This document shows, one piece after another, positions 35,432 to 44,513 of a stretch of DNA of 48,574 nucleotides. The notes under the pieces are model-generated. The model ran no database searches. It was not told the DNA's origin and saw nothing but the letters and a program-made list of their open reading frames with translations. This DNA is from Methylobacterium adhaesivum. Its GTDB lineage: Bacteria > Pseudomonadota > Alphaproteobacteria > Rhizobiales > Beijerinckiaceae. The position numbers were made by a program, and so were the translations under genes. Position 1 is the first letter of the stretch, and each line of letters starts with the position of its first letter. The stretch covers positions 1-48,574 of the forward strand of contig NZ_BPQD01000045.1 of assembly GCF_022179065.1 (NCBI RefSeq), written 5' to 3'.

Positions 35432-37708
35432 TCATGCCGCCCTGGCTTTGCTGGGCGGTGACCATTCGGCGGACGCACGGACCAGATCAGGATCTGACGG
35501 CGCACGGAAGACGACGTTCGGATGGCGGACATCTGTCCGATGGGTATCCCGCGTCGTGGTCGTCAAAAGCCGAATGCGAGGTTCCTGAAGGGCAGCAATC
35601 GCCGCGAGTTGGCTTCGGTCCGTCGCAGGTAAGGCATGGCTACACAAGATGAGGTCGAAGAGCCGGTCCGTCGCCATCAGGGCGGCGGCACGCCCGGTGT
35701 CCCGCACAGATGTGATTTCACACCCGAGATCCGTCAGCATCCGGGTCAGACCGTCACGCAGAGCCGGGTCCGGCTCAAGAACCAGGATCGAGTCAAGCCG
35801 CGTCGTCGTCCGGAGGTCGACCTGAAGAGGTCTCATCGGCAGCCAGACCGTCACTGCGCACCCATACGGATGTCCGCCGACTTCAATGCCGCCACCGAGT
35901 TCGTCGACGAGGAAGCGCGTGGCGCGCATGCCTTCACCGATGGAGAGGTCGCAGCCTGCCGACACGCTGACGTGAATCCCGTCCTCCTGGTTCCTCCTCC
36001 CCGCCTCGATCCGAAGCGTGACGGACCCGTCCGTGTCCTCGGTGTCCCCCGAGGCACCGAGAAGGTTAAAGAGAAGAAGGGCCAAAACGCTTCTTTGGCA
36101 GCAAAGAGGCGGCAGATCGGCATCGAGCGATACGGCGATCGACGTGGCTGCGGGGGTCGCCCCGCGCAGAAACGTCACGATGCGATCCAGGGCGGATGCG
36201 AAGTCATTCGCGAACAGAGCGTCGCTCGTCGCGGCGGAGATCGTCCCACCGTCGACGGACGCATCGCCCGAGGCCAGCTCCGCGGTCCGCCGCAACATGG
36301 AAGGGGCGATCCAATGCTCGGCGTGCCTGAGCGTAGGGACGGATGATGGGCCGCTCACGGCAGGCTCGATGGAGGCCCGGCTCAAGGCGTAGAGGCGGGA
36401 GGAGTTGGGTCCGGCCATCTTCGAGATGCGAAGCGCCAGCAGACGTCCGGATATGCGCTGCGTGCCGGCGCGCGTTCGCACGACCATCTCGCGCACCGTT
36501 CCACTCTGCGCATGGACCTCTCTCAGTGCCCGATGAATCACCGCATGGTCGGCGGGCTCGATGTGGACGAGAATGTCATCGAGCACGCAGACGCGCTCCG
36601 CCTGTGCGCCATCGCCGTCGGTCCAGACGACCTGCCCGGTGGCCAGATCGATCTCCCAGCAGGTCGAACCCGATAGGACACGCGATGCCTGAATCCGGTC
36701 CCGGCTGCGCGCGAGGGCCGCCCGGGTTTCTCGCAGAAGCCGTTCGCGAACGAGGCTTCTCTCGATTTCCGAGCGGATCGTGGCGGTGAGGTGGTGCAGA
36801 TCGCGCGTCAGCGGCCAACACGCGGGAGGGGTAGTGTCCGCTCGTCCACAGAGGGCTTCGGCAACATCGAGGCTTCGTTTGAGCCGTCCGCCGATCAGAT
36901 ATCCCGCTGCAGCCGCGAGGACGATCGCGCAGAGCAGCGCCAAGGCGGGTGAGGTGGGCGCCGCCGGCTCCGGGATGCGTACGGTGACGAGCCAGCCCAC
37001 GCCGCCCCGATTCACATCACCCACCGTGGCGCTGAACTCTGGCCCCCTCACGTCGGGACCCGACTTGTGGAGAACGTGTCCGGTGCCATTGAGAACGCTG
37101 ATCGAGAGACGGTGGTTTGCATCCGGCTGGACGCGCCTCGCTTCGGCGACGACGCCATCGATCCAGTCCGGCGCGAGTTGCACGGCCGCGACGCCGATGG
37201 CGCTACCTCCTTCGCGCACCGGCGCTGCGACGATGATGTTGCGCGCCGATGCCGTGCCGGTCTGACTTTCGGCTGGGGCCTCTCCGATCACCGAGCCCGC
37301 CTGCGCCCTGGCGAACCATCGACTGCCGGAGACATCAGCGCCGATGATGCGCGGATGCGCGGCCGCGAGAATGCGCCCGGCTCGGTCCGTGAACAACAGG
37401 TCCGCGTATTCCGGACGCAGTCTGCGCCATGCCACGAGCAGACGGTCGGCGCCGTCGGCATCCCTCTCGGGCGGATGGATCGCCAAGCTTTCCGTCACGA
37501 GACCGAGATCCCGTTCCACCGAGCGAAGCGCCTGATCGATGCGCTCTGCGATCGATGACGTTCGGATGCGCAGATCGGCCTCGCAGCAAGGTTGAAAGCC
37601 GCTCGGACCAGGGTCGAGAATCAGGAGCGGCAGGCCGCCCAAGGCCGCCGCCGACGCGAGCAGGACGAGAAGAAGACTGCGAAACGAGGAAAAGGGTCCA
37701 TGGCTCAT
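35432..37708 (-). CDS. Degenerate hybrid sensor kinase upstream of the cellulose operon
   Basis: A 758-residue membrane protein. TM1 is at 10-31, a periplasmic Cache-like sensor at 32-253 and TM2 at 254-275. A coiled coil and a PAS-like region (CWEIDLATGQVVWTDGDG) follow, then a HATPase-like part and a C-terminal receiver-like domain. No phospho-acceptor His box is found. The N box survives as LLLFNLLGASGD, but the G1 box is unrecognisable. In the receiver the acceptor Asp is Ser690 (DLILCSHALP) and the conserved Lys is Arg (VFRAPSDP). It thus keeps the architecture of a hybrid kinase but probably does not signal by phosphotransfer. It lies 176 nt before bcsS in the same direction, so it may sense a ligand for surface control. 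ATG at 37708 is placed just before TM1. Confidence 0.75.
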   Translation of the reverse strand: MSHGPFSSFRSLLLVLLASAAALGGLPLLILDPGPSGFQPCCEADLRIRTSSIAERIDQALRSVERDLGLVTESLAIHPPERDADGADRLLVAWRRLRPEYADLLFTDRAGRILAAAHPRIIGADVSGSRWFARAQAGSVIGEAPAESQTGTASARNIIVAAPVREGGSAIGVAAVQLAPDWIDGVVAEARRVQPDANHRLSISVLNGTGHVLHKSGPDVRGPEFSATVGDVNRGGVGWLVTVRIPEPAAPTSPALALLCAIVLAAAAGYLIGGRLKRSLDVAEALCGRADTTPPACWPLTRDLHHLTATIRSEIERSLVRERLLRETRAALARSRDRIQASRVLSGSTCWEIDLATGQVVWTDGDGAQAERVCVLDDILVHIEPADHAVIHRALREVHAQSGTVREMVVRTRAGTQRISGRLLALRISKMAGPNSSRLYALSRASIEPAVSGPSSVPTLRHAEHWIAPSMLRRTAELASGDASVDGGTISAATSDALFANDFASALDRIVTFLRGATPAATSIAVSLDADLPPLCCQRSVLALLLFNLLGASGDTEDTDGSVTLRIEAGRRNQEDGIHVSVSAGCDLSIGEGMRATRFLVDELGGGIEVGGHPYGCAVTVWLPMRPLQVDLRTTTRLDSILVLEPDPALRDGLTRMLTDLGCEITSVRDTGRAAALMATDRLFDLILCSHALPATDRSQLAAIAALQEPRIRLLTTTTRDTHRTDVRHPNVVFRAPSDPDLVRASAEWSPPSKARAA

Positions 37709-38322
37709 TGGAGCGCGGCACACGAGTGCGAGACAGGCACGACCGACAGCTGGGCCGCCAACCATCCGACTTTCGTTAAAACTGGTTAACAGATCATAAA
37801 TATTGGCCCTGCCGGTCGATCGACGAATACCACTCGGGATTGTGATTCGTACGCCGAGCAACGTCCTGATCGAAGCGTCCCGCTCGTGCAGGAGCGTCCC
37901 ACGGGTGACCCGCCTCCGCCGGCGTGGGCGGTCAGGGTGCCGCCTGAAGGGCCGGGGGTGCGAAGCGTCGCAGTTCCCGCGACAGGCCGACCGGCTGCGC
38001 CGACGAGGTGTATCGCCCGGAATTCGTCGCTTCACCGGTGCGCGCTCGGATTGGCGGCGCGGGCTTGAAAACCGCTACCATCCAGGCACGCATTCTCAGG
38101 ACTTCAGGCTCGGCGCGCCGGATTCAATAACGATCGGTCGTAAGCCGAAGATTGCACCGAACGATGACTTCCAATCGGCGATTCCGACCGCTCCGGCTAA
38201 GGGTGGATGGGCGCCCGAGGCCGCTATCGACAACACCGATCTCGGGGAGGTCCGTGCGGCGGCCGGGCGGATCGAGGCCGAGAACGCCGCCAAGCGCGCG
38301 CGTGCCGTGGCGTTGTGGGGGC

Positions 38323-38622
38323 TCACCGATATCGGGGGCGTGCCCCTGACAGGGGGGCTCGTGGGTGACCATGCGACGCATTCCGCGCCCGGCTCCCGAT
38401 GCCCGTCGTGGCCGGATCGCGCCGTTCGCGATCCGGGACGGTCGTGGTGTCCGCCTTGGCCGATCGAGCCTGCTGTACCTTTCGCATCGCCCTGCGCGCC
38501 TGCGCTTCATGCACCGCAGCAAGGGTCATGAAGAGGTGGCGTTCGGCGGGATGCCGAGCCTGTTCCGAGCACGCCCTGAGGGCGACGGCATATCTGAGAT
38601 GGTCCAACAGTCGTTCGAGCAT
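38323..38622 (-). CDS. Possible small helical protein, unknown
   Basis: A 99-residue frame. The first half is charged, amphipathic and helical (MLERLLDHLRYAVALRACSE, then HLFMTLAAVHEAQARRAMRK), which looks like a real protein. The second half is basic and disordered. No signal, membrane span or known motif is present. ATG at 38622 is preceded by GCGGGA. It overlaps a gene-like frame on the opposite strand at its 3' end, so only one of the two can be real there. I do not recognise a family. Confidence 0.35.
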   Translation of the reverse strand: MLERLLDHLRYAVALRACSEQARHPAERHLFMTLAAVHEAQARRAMRKVQQARSAKADTTTVPDRERRDPATTGIGSRARNASHGHPRAPLSGARPRYR

Positions 38623-39119
38623 TGTGTGTCCCGCTTGCGCGGTGAACCTACCGCCCGGGTGTGCCCAGGCCGTAAAGATTTGGTCCGCCGGAGGCAAAAC
38701 ACCCGTGAGCGAGCGCGGGGAGGCCGACCGGTGTTGATCCTGATGCCCTGGCGGTCCAGGGCCGGTGCGAACGGCGAGGGCCCGCGTCCGACCCGTCACG
38801 GACAGCCAAGAGGGGAGGGGCGGCCCAAGCGGCTATCGTCGGAGCGGCGACGGGCTTCGCTGTCGGTGGTCGAACATGGCGGCCTCGAGCGCGTGGGTAC
38901 ACTCGCCGAAGTCTCCCGTCATTCGCACATTGGTAGCCTTATTTCGGTGTGGGGCGGCCGTCTGCGCCATCCGGAGAGACAAGCGCGTCGTCTGGAGCGC
39001 GTAGATCCTCGCTCGATCGCAAGACAATATCGTTCTCGATACAAGTACAATTCCATTGTCCGACAAAAGATTATAAATTTAAGAAATCATTAACCATTAT
39101 AATATAGATTATGTTGATA

Positions 39120-39231
39120 AATATCGACAAGAATGCGCGAGGGTCGATATTGGGCGGGTCTATATTTCAAATGTAGCTAAACTTAGACTAATTTTGACTT
39201 GACGGTCTGGTGTCATGACATTCAAGTCATG
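39120..39231 (+). promoter_or_regulatory. Inverted repeats upstream of the autotransporter gene
   Basis: Two symmetric elements lie in AT-rich DNA. AATATCGAC (39120-39128) pairs with GTCGATATT (39143-39151) as a perfect 9-bp inverted repeat with a 14-nt loop. CATGAC (39214-39219) pairs with GTCATG (39226-39231). TTGACTTGACGG at 39194-39205 between them resembles a -35 region. The gene start is 150 nt further on. These are plausible operators or a leader hairpin; no regulator can be named. Confidence 0.45.
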
Positions 39232-39380
39232 CTGAAAGTCTGATCGATGTGTCGTGCCGCGATGCGCGAATGACGGGTAGGATTATGAGCCGAGTCTCCG
39301 AGCGTCTCCAGAGCGAAGCGTTCCGCCATCGAGACCGCCACCAGACGCAGTCCGCTGCCGGGCCTTGTGGAGCGAGAACC

Positions 39381-42300
39381 ATGTCCGCAATCCGACAGAC
39401 TGTTCTATACGCGCCCCTCGGCGTGCTCGTGCTCACAGGACTGCCCGATCGGGCGGTCGGGCAGACGACCTACACGACGACGCTGACCGGAACGAGCCCC
39501 GACACGCGCTATCCGGCGACGGTCGGTGCGAACGGCACGCGGACCTATACGTTCGGCAGCGGCGACGCGATCAGCACCCAGTCGGCCAACGCACAGGATA
39601 TGACGGCCATCGACATCGCGGGCGGCTCACCGGTCGTTCTTCGCGCCGGGGCGGACGGCAAGGGATCACTCGCGATCTCGACGATCCGTTCCGATCTCAC
39701 CACTTTCGGGACCGCCTTCGGCATCGACCTGACCAGCGGCGCCAACCTCGTCGTCGATGGCAACAGCACCATCTCCGCCCGGTCCGATCGTGCTGTCGTG
39801 TTCGGTACGGCGGGGAGCGGAAGCGAGTCGCACGCCCTGCATGTCCACCAGTCCGCCGCGACGTTCAACGGAGACACGAAGCTCACGGCCTATTCGCCGG
39901 GCTGGGGGCGCGCCTTGTGGGTCTATCAGGGCAACGTCGTCTTCAACGGTCAGACCGATATCTCGGCTCAGGCAAAAGGTGAATCCACGACAGGCGTCTA
40001 CAATTCCGGTGGCGGACGCAGTTTCATCGGGTTCAACGGCAACCTGAACGTGGCCTCCTCCGGGATATGGCCGAGCGACAACGTGCACGGCATCTACAAC
40101 GATGGTCAGAACAGCCGCATCGCGATCGACGGCAATCTGTCCATCGCGGCCCGATCCTACGGCTCGACGGTGATGGGCGTCCGCAACCAGGGCTACCTCA
40201 CGGTCACGGGCACGGCCGACGTGGACGCCACGGGCCCGCGCTCGGCCCGTGGCATCAGCAACACCCATCGGACCGCCCGCGTCGCCATCGACGGCGATCT
40301 CAGCGTCAAAGTCACCAATACGGGCGGCTATACGCCCTTCGGCCTGCCGACCGGACTCTCGAACCTCTACGGGCGCGGCGGCACGATGACGTTCGGAAGC
40401 GCTGCGTCCGTCTCGGTCAAGGGCGTGACCGACAGTTATGCCATCGACAACACCGGCCTCGTCACATTCTCCAATCCGAACAAGCTCGTCACGTTGCGTA
40501 CCGCGGTCGACTGCGCAACCTGCGGATCCTACGGAATCAACAACAACGACGGCGTCGTCACCGTCGCGGGCGGGCTGGATGTCGCGGTCAGCACCACCGG
40601 GACGGGCGCGCGCACCGCGATCTTCAACCTTGCGACGGGCGTGGGCGCGCAGGTCAGCGCCAATCAGGCCGGCGGGCAATTGGTCCGGATCGATGGCGAC
40701 GTCGTGACCGGCACCAACCTGCGCGGCACGATATCTTACGAAGGCGTCACCGACCTGAAGCTCGATACGGCCGCGTCCTACCTCAAGGGCAACGTCCTCG
40801 GCTACGTCGATCCGGACACCGCCGACACGGACGTGTTCAGCGCCGGCCGGACCAACGTGTCGTTGGCCAACGGGGCCGTGTGGATGCCCACGGGCGGCAC
40901 GCGCGTCACGAGCGACTTCGGCACGGGCTCCCTGACGGTCGGGGCGGGCAGCGGCATCGATATGGCGGGCGCCTGGGGCAGCTTCGCGCCCGGCAGCGCG
41001 CCTGCTCATGGCTTCCGGACGCTCACCGTCGACAGTACCGCCAGGACGGGTGCGAGCGTCTCCCTGGCCGATGGGGCCGTGTTCACGCTCCTCAGCGATG
41101 TGCGGAACGGCGGGGCCGACAAGATCGTCTTCGGCTCGGGCATCACCGCCTTCTCGGCTCTCGGCACGCAGTCGATCCGCATCGCCTACGATCCGGTCCT
41201 CAGCGACACGTCGTGGATCAACGCCACCACCCTGCGGCGCGGAACCACCATCGCGGCCGCGACCCCGATGACGATCGTCGACGCGAGCGCGGCCGCCGGC
41301 GGCACCGCGAGCTTCAAGGCCATCGCGGGCGCCATCAGCCAGTGGAGCGGCACGTTCGAGAACGCCCTCGTCCAATTCAACTATAAGCCCGTCGTCTCTC
41401 TGAGCGCGGACGGCAAGCAGGTCGTGCTCACCGGCATTACCCTGGGCGGCAATGGCACGTCGGCGCCGAAGACCTTCACCTCGACCCTGTCCGGCACCGC
41501 CGCCGACACCACCTACGAGGCGACCTCGGGCGGCAACGGCGTGCGCGTCTACAACTTCATCGGCGGCGACGCGATCACCACCGCCACCACGACCGCGCAG
41601 AATATCCAGGGGGTGTCTCTGCAGGGTGCGAACGCCGTCCTGCAGGTCGGTGCCGCCGGCAACGGGCTCCTGAGCATCGCCACTCAACGGACACGGGTCG
41701 GGGCGTGGGGAGACGTCACGGGCGTCCGGGTGGTCGATGGATCCAACCTCGTGGTCAACGGCGCGACCTCCATCAGCGCGACGACGGACAAGGCCACCAG
41801 TGCCGCCCTCGGCGTCTGGGTCGACAAATCGAGCGCGACCTTCAACGGCGCCACGACCATCAGCACCAGCACGCCTGGGTACTCGCAAGGACTTTGGTCG
41901 CGGGACAGTCGGGTGACCGTCAATGGCGACCTGTCGATCACGACGCAGGCGCCCCTCTACGAAACCTTCGCGATCTACAACCGGGGCGGTGCGTCCAATC
42001 AGATCGTCGTCAACGGCAACGCGACCCTCGTCGCAACCGGCACGGGCGTGAGCCGCGAGGTCGCCGGCATCACCAATCAGGCGACCGGGCAGGGCCTGTC
42101 CATCACCAAGAATCTGTCCGTGTCGGCCACCGCCACCGGCGGCAACGTGACGGGCATCCGGAATGCCGGCACCCTCGCCATCGGCGGGAACGCCGGTCTG
42201 ACGGTGAGCGGTCCCGGCCCGGCCTTCGGCCTCGACAACACGCAGACGGACGCGACCCTCTCGATCGGTGGCGCCACGACCGTCGCGGTCTCGAGTAACG

Positions 42301-44474
42301 GCGAGGCGAACGCGGTCCGTAACTCCGGGACGCTGACCCTCGGCGGTGCGAACAACGTCTCGTCCCTGAGCGTCGCGACGACGTGCGCGACCTGCGCGAC
42401 CTACGGCATCCGCAACGAGAACGGCATCGTGTCGGTGGCGGGCGGCCTCGACGTGAGCGCGACGAGCACGGGCTCCGGCCGCACCTATGCCCTATGGAGC
42501 CTCGGCAGCGCACAACAGGCCGCAATCTCCGTGAACCAGGGTGGAGGGCAGCGGGTCCGCATCGATGGCGACATCCTGGCGGCCAACCTCACCACGCGGG
42601 GCAACACCACGACGGGAACGGTCGCGGCGCGCCTCGACACGTCCGACTCCTACTTCCGCGGGCGGCTCGTCGCACCCGTCGACCCGAACGTCCGGGATGC
42701 CACGACCTATGCCAGCGGCGCCATGCGGCTGACCGTTCTCAACGGCGCGCAGTGGATGCCGACCGGAACCGGCACGGTGACGAACGATTTCGGCAGCGGT
42801 GCGCTGGTGCTCGGCGCGTCCGGCGGGATCGACCTGTCGGGAGCGTGGGGGAGTTTCGCGCCCGGCAGCGTCCCGGCACATCAGTACCGGACGCTCAACA
42901 TCGGCAGCGGCGCCACGGGCGGCGCCACCGTCGATCTGCGCGACGGCGCGCGGTTCACGATCCTCAGCAATATTCTGGGCGGGACGGCCGACAAGGTCGT
43001 CTTCGGATCGGGCATCACCGCGTTCACGGCCGCCGGCACGCAGGGCATTCGGATCGCCTACGATCCGGTCCTGCAGAACGCCGCCTGGGTGAATGCCGGT
43101 ACGCTCAGGACGGGTGTGACCGTGGCGGCTTCCGCGCCGATCACGGTAGTCGATGCGAGCGCCGCCGCGGGCGGCAACGCCAGGTTCGCCGCCGCTGCCG
43201 GCGTCACGAGCCAATGGAGCGGAACCTACGAGAACGCCCTGGTCCGGTTCGGCTACACCCCGAACGTCGCCTTGGGCGCCGATGGGAAGACGATCGTCCT
43301 GACGGGCATCACCATCGGTTCGGGCTCGGCCACCACCGCGGTCCGGTCCGTCACCTTGGCCTCGACGGATAGCGCCAACGCCGTGGTCACGGCTTCGGCC
43401 GCGTTGACCGCCGCGCCCGAGGCCGCAACATCGACGGCGTCGACCGCCACGGCCGGGGCGGTAACGTCGTCGGCTCCGGCTCTCACGCCCGAGGCCGCGA
43501 CCGCGGTTGCAGCCGCGACCGCCGCTGCGGACGCCGCGATCCGCCCTTCCGACGCCGTGCTAACCGCACAGGACGCGACCCTCGCCGCCGTTACCTCCTG
43601 GCGCTTCGGTGCCCTCCAGGCCCTTCGCGATCTCGACATCTATCGTCTCGATCCGAACGCTCCGGCCATCACGTCGTCGGTCGTCAGTTCGGTCGGCACC
43701 GTTGAGGGGGGCACCGCCTACGGCCGACGCTTCCAGCAGGGCTTCACCCAGATCAGCTCGCGGAGCGATCGGCGCTTCGACTATGACGGCTACCGCAACT
43801 ACCTCGGCCTCTCGCTGAAGCAGACCTACGGCCGGTCTTCCTTCGAAACCGGAACCGGTTTCTCATCCGATATCGCGGCGAGCGTTCATTCGACGTGGAT
43901 TGCCGACAACGGCATCTTCCTCGCCGCCATCGGCCGCCTCACGAGCATGTCCCTCGACTACGGCTCCGGCAACGCGTTCGGCAACACTGCGCGTGGTCGA
44001 ACGAGCGTTCTGGCCGGCGATGTGGCGGTCTCGCTGGGATCGAAGTTTGCCCTGCTCGACGGCCTCTATCTCGCACCCGACGTGACCCTCGGATACGGCA
44101 CCTTCGTGGTCAGGGACTTCATCGACAGCAATGGCGTCTCCATCCGGTCGGACAAACTGATGACCGGTTCCGGAACGGCCGGCCTGACACTCGGCTATCA
44201 GGATGACACCACCCTCCGGGGCGGTCTGAACCTCTACACCCGCGTCGCGCTGGTGCAGCCCTTCGGCGACAACCTCGTTCTTACGGCGAGCAAGGACAAC
44301 GGCACGATCTCACCGACGATCCTGGACCAGAACCGCCTCTCGGTCGATTACAGCATCGGTGGCCGCATCCGCATGCACGATCAAGTCAGCATCTTGATCG
44401 AGGGAGGACGAACGACAGGCCCCACGCTCGCCTCCAACTACAATGCCCGAGCGAGGCTCGATGTGACGTGGTGA
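39381..44474 (+). CDS. Large autotransporter with duplicated passenger
   Basis: A 1697-residue type V secretion protein. The signal peptide (MSAIRQTVLYAPLGVLVLTG, cleavage near AVG-QT) leads to a Gly/Thr/Ala/Asn-rich beta-helical passenger of about 1300 residues. An Ala/Thr-rich linker follows (about 1320-1395), then a C-terminal autotransporter barrel of about 280 residues ending in ARLDVTW. The passenger consists of two homologous units of roughly 620-670 residues in tandem. Each has a Cys-Ala-Thr-Cys motif. No protease, lipase or adhesion catalytic motif is visible, so a surface adhesin or matrix role is the likeliest guess. ATG at 39381 has GGAGCGAG upstream and fits the signal peptide; an ATG 132 nt earlier does not. 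It is a single-gene unit. Confidence 0.9.
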   Translation: MSAIRQTVLYAPLGVLVLTGLPDRAVGQTTYTTTLTGTSPDTRYPATVGANGTRTYTFGSGDAISTQSANAQDMTAIDIAGGSPVVLRAGADGKGSLAISTIRSDLTTFGTAFGIDLTSGANLVVDGNSTISARSDRAVVFGTAGSGSESHALHVHQSAATFNGDTKLTAYSPGWGRALWVYQGNVVFNGQTDISAQAKGESTTGVYNSGGGRSFIGFNGNLNVASSGIWPSDNVHGIYNDGQNSRIAIDGNLSIAARSYGSTVMGVRNQGYLTVTGTADVDATGPRSARGISNTHRTARVAIDGDLSVKVTNTGGYTPFGLPTGLSNLYGRGGTMTFGSAASVSVKGVTDSYAIDNTGLVTFSNPNKLVTLRTAVDCATCGSYGINNNDGVVTVAGGLDVAVSTTGTGARTAIFNLATGVGAQVSANQAGGQLVRIDGDVVTGTNLRGTISYEGVTDLKLDTAASYLKGNVLGYVDPDTADTDVFSAGRTNVSLANGAVWMPTGGTRVTSDFGTGSLTVGAGSGIDMAGAWGSFAPGSAPAHGFRTLTVDSTARTGASVSLADGAVFTLLSDVRNGGADKIVFGSGITAFSALGTQSIRIAYDPVLSDTSWINATTLRRGTTIAAATPMTIVDASAAAGGTASFKAIAGAISQWSGTFENALVQFNYKPVVSLSADGKQVVLTGITLGGNGTSAPKTFTSTLSGTAADTTYEATSGGNGVRVYNFIGGDAITTATTTAQNIQGVSLQGANAVLQVGAAGNGLLSIATQRTRVGAWGDVTGVRVVDGSNLVVNGATSISATTDKATSAALGVWVDKSSATFNGATTISTSTPGYSQGLWSRDSRVTVNGDLSITTQAPLYETFAIYNRGGASNQIVVNGNATLVATGTGVSREVAGITNQATGQGLSITKNLSVSATATGGNVTGIRNAGTLAIGGNAGLTVSGPGPAFGLDNTQTDATLSIGGATTVAVSSNGEANAVRNSGTLTLGGANNVSSLSVATTCATCATYGIRNENGIVSVAGGLDVSATSTGSGRTYALWSLGSAQQAAISVNQGGGQRVRIDGDILAANLTTRGNTTTGTVAARLDTSDSYFRGRLVAPVDPNVRDATTYASGAMRLTVLNGAQWMPTGTGTVTNDFGSGALVLGASGGIDLSGAWGSFAPGSVPAHQYRTLNIGSGATGGATVDLRDGARFTILSNILGGTADKVVFGSGITAFTAAGTQGIRIAYDPVLQNAAWVNAGTLRTGVTVAASAPITVVDASAAAGGNARFAAAAGVTSQWSGTYENALVRFGYTPNVALGADGKTIVLTGITIGSGSATTAVRSVTLASTDSANAVVTASAALTAAPEAATSTASTATAGAVTSSAPALTPEAATAVAAATAAADAAIRPSDAVLTAQDATLAAVTSWRFGALQALRDLDIYRLDPNAPAITSSVVSSVGTVEGGTAYGRRFQQGFTQISSRSDRRFDYDGYRNYLGLSLKQTYGRSSFETGTGFSSDIAASVHSTWIADNGIFLAAIGRLTSMSLDYGSGNAFGNTARGRTSVLAGDVAVSLGSKFALLDGLYLAPDVTLGYGTFVVRDFIDSNGVSIRSDKLMTGSGTAGLTLGYQDDTTLRGGLNLYTRVALVQPFGDNLVLTASKDNGTISPTILDQNRLSVDYSIGGRIRMHDQVSILIEGGRTTGPTLASNYNARARLDVTW
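39459..43320 (+). repeat. Tandem duplication inside the autotransporter passenger
   Basis: Unit 1 (about 39459-41450) and unit 2 (about 41469-43320) encode parallel series of motifs in the same order. TTTLTGTSPDTRYPATVGAN matches TSTLSGTAADTTYEATSGGN. SYGINNNDGVVTVAGGLDV matches TYGIRNENGIVSVAGGLDV. GAWGSFAPGSAPAHGFRTL matches GAWGSFAPGSVPAHQYRTL. ADKIVFGSGITAFSALGTQ matches ADKVVFGSGITAFTAAGTQ. The copies have diverged and unit 2 is shorter by about 140 nt, so the duplication is not recent. Confidence 0.85.
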
Positions 44475-44513
44475 TCCGGCGGTTCAGCAAAGAGTGAGAG
44501 TCCGTCCGATAAA

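Larger units (their letters stand above)
37709..39380. other. 1.7-kb region with few supportable genes
   Basis: This stretch lies between the hybrid kinase and the autotransporter. Near 37750-37800 an AT-rich segment probably carries the kinase promoter. From 38080 to 38400 the plus strand has a gene-like frame (RAAAGRIEAENAAKRARAVA) with strong GC third positions but no good start or early stop; it may be a remnant. A small minus-strand gene is proposed at 38323-38622. From about 39010 to 39240 the DNA is markedly AT-rich with inverted repeats, probably the autotransporter control region. No tRNA or other RNA gene was recognised. Confidence 0.4.

Noticed and set aside
39666-41888. 740-codon minus-strand frame inside the autotransporter gene
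   Set aside because: Asp/Arg/Gly-rich shadow of the repetitive passenger; no start signal and no recognisable motif.
44490-44512. GAGAGTCCGTCCGATAAAT as the outer terminal repeat of insertion element A
   Set aside because: No matching reverse complement is found near 45330-45460 or beyond element B; the TA-flanked ends at 44517 and 45414 fit better.
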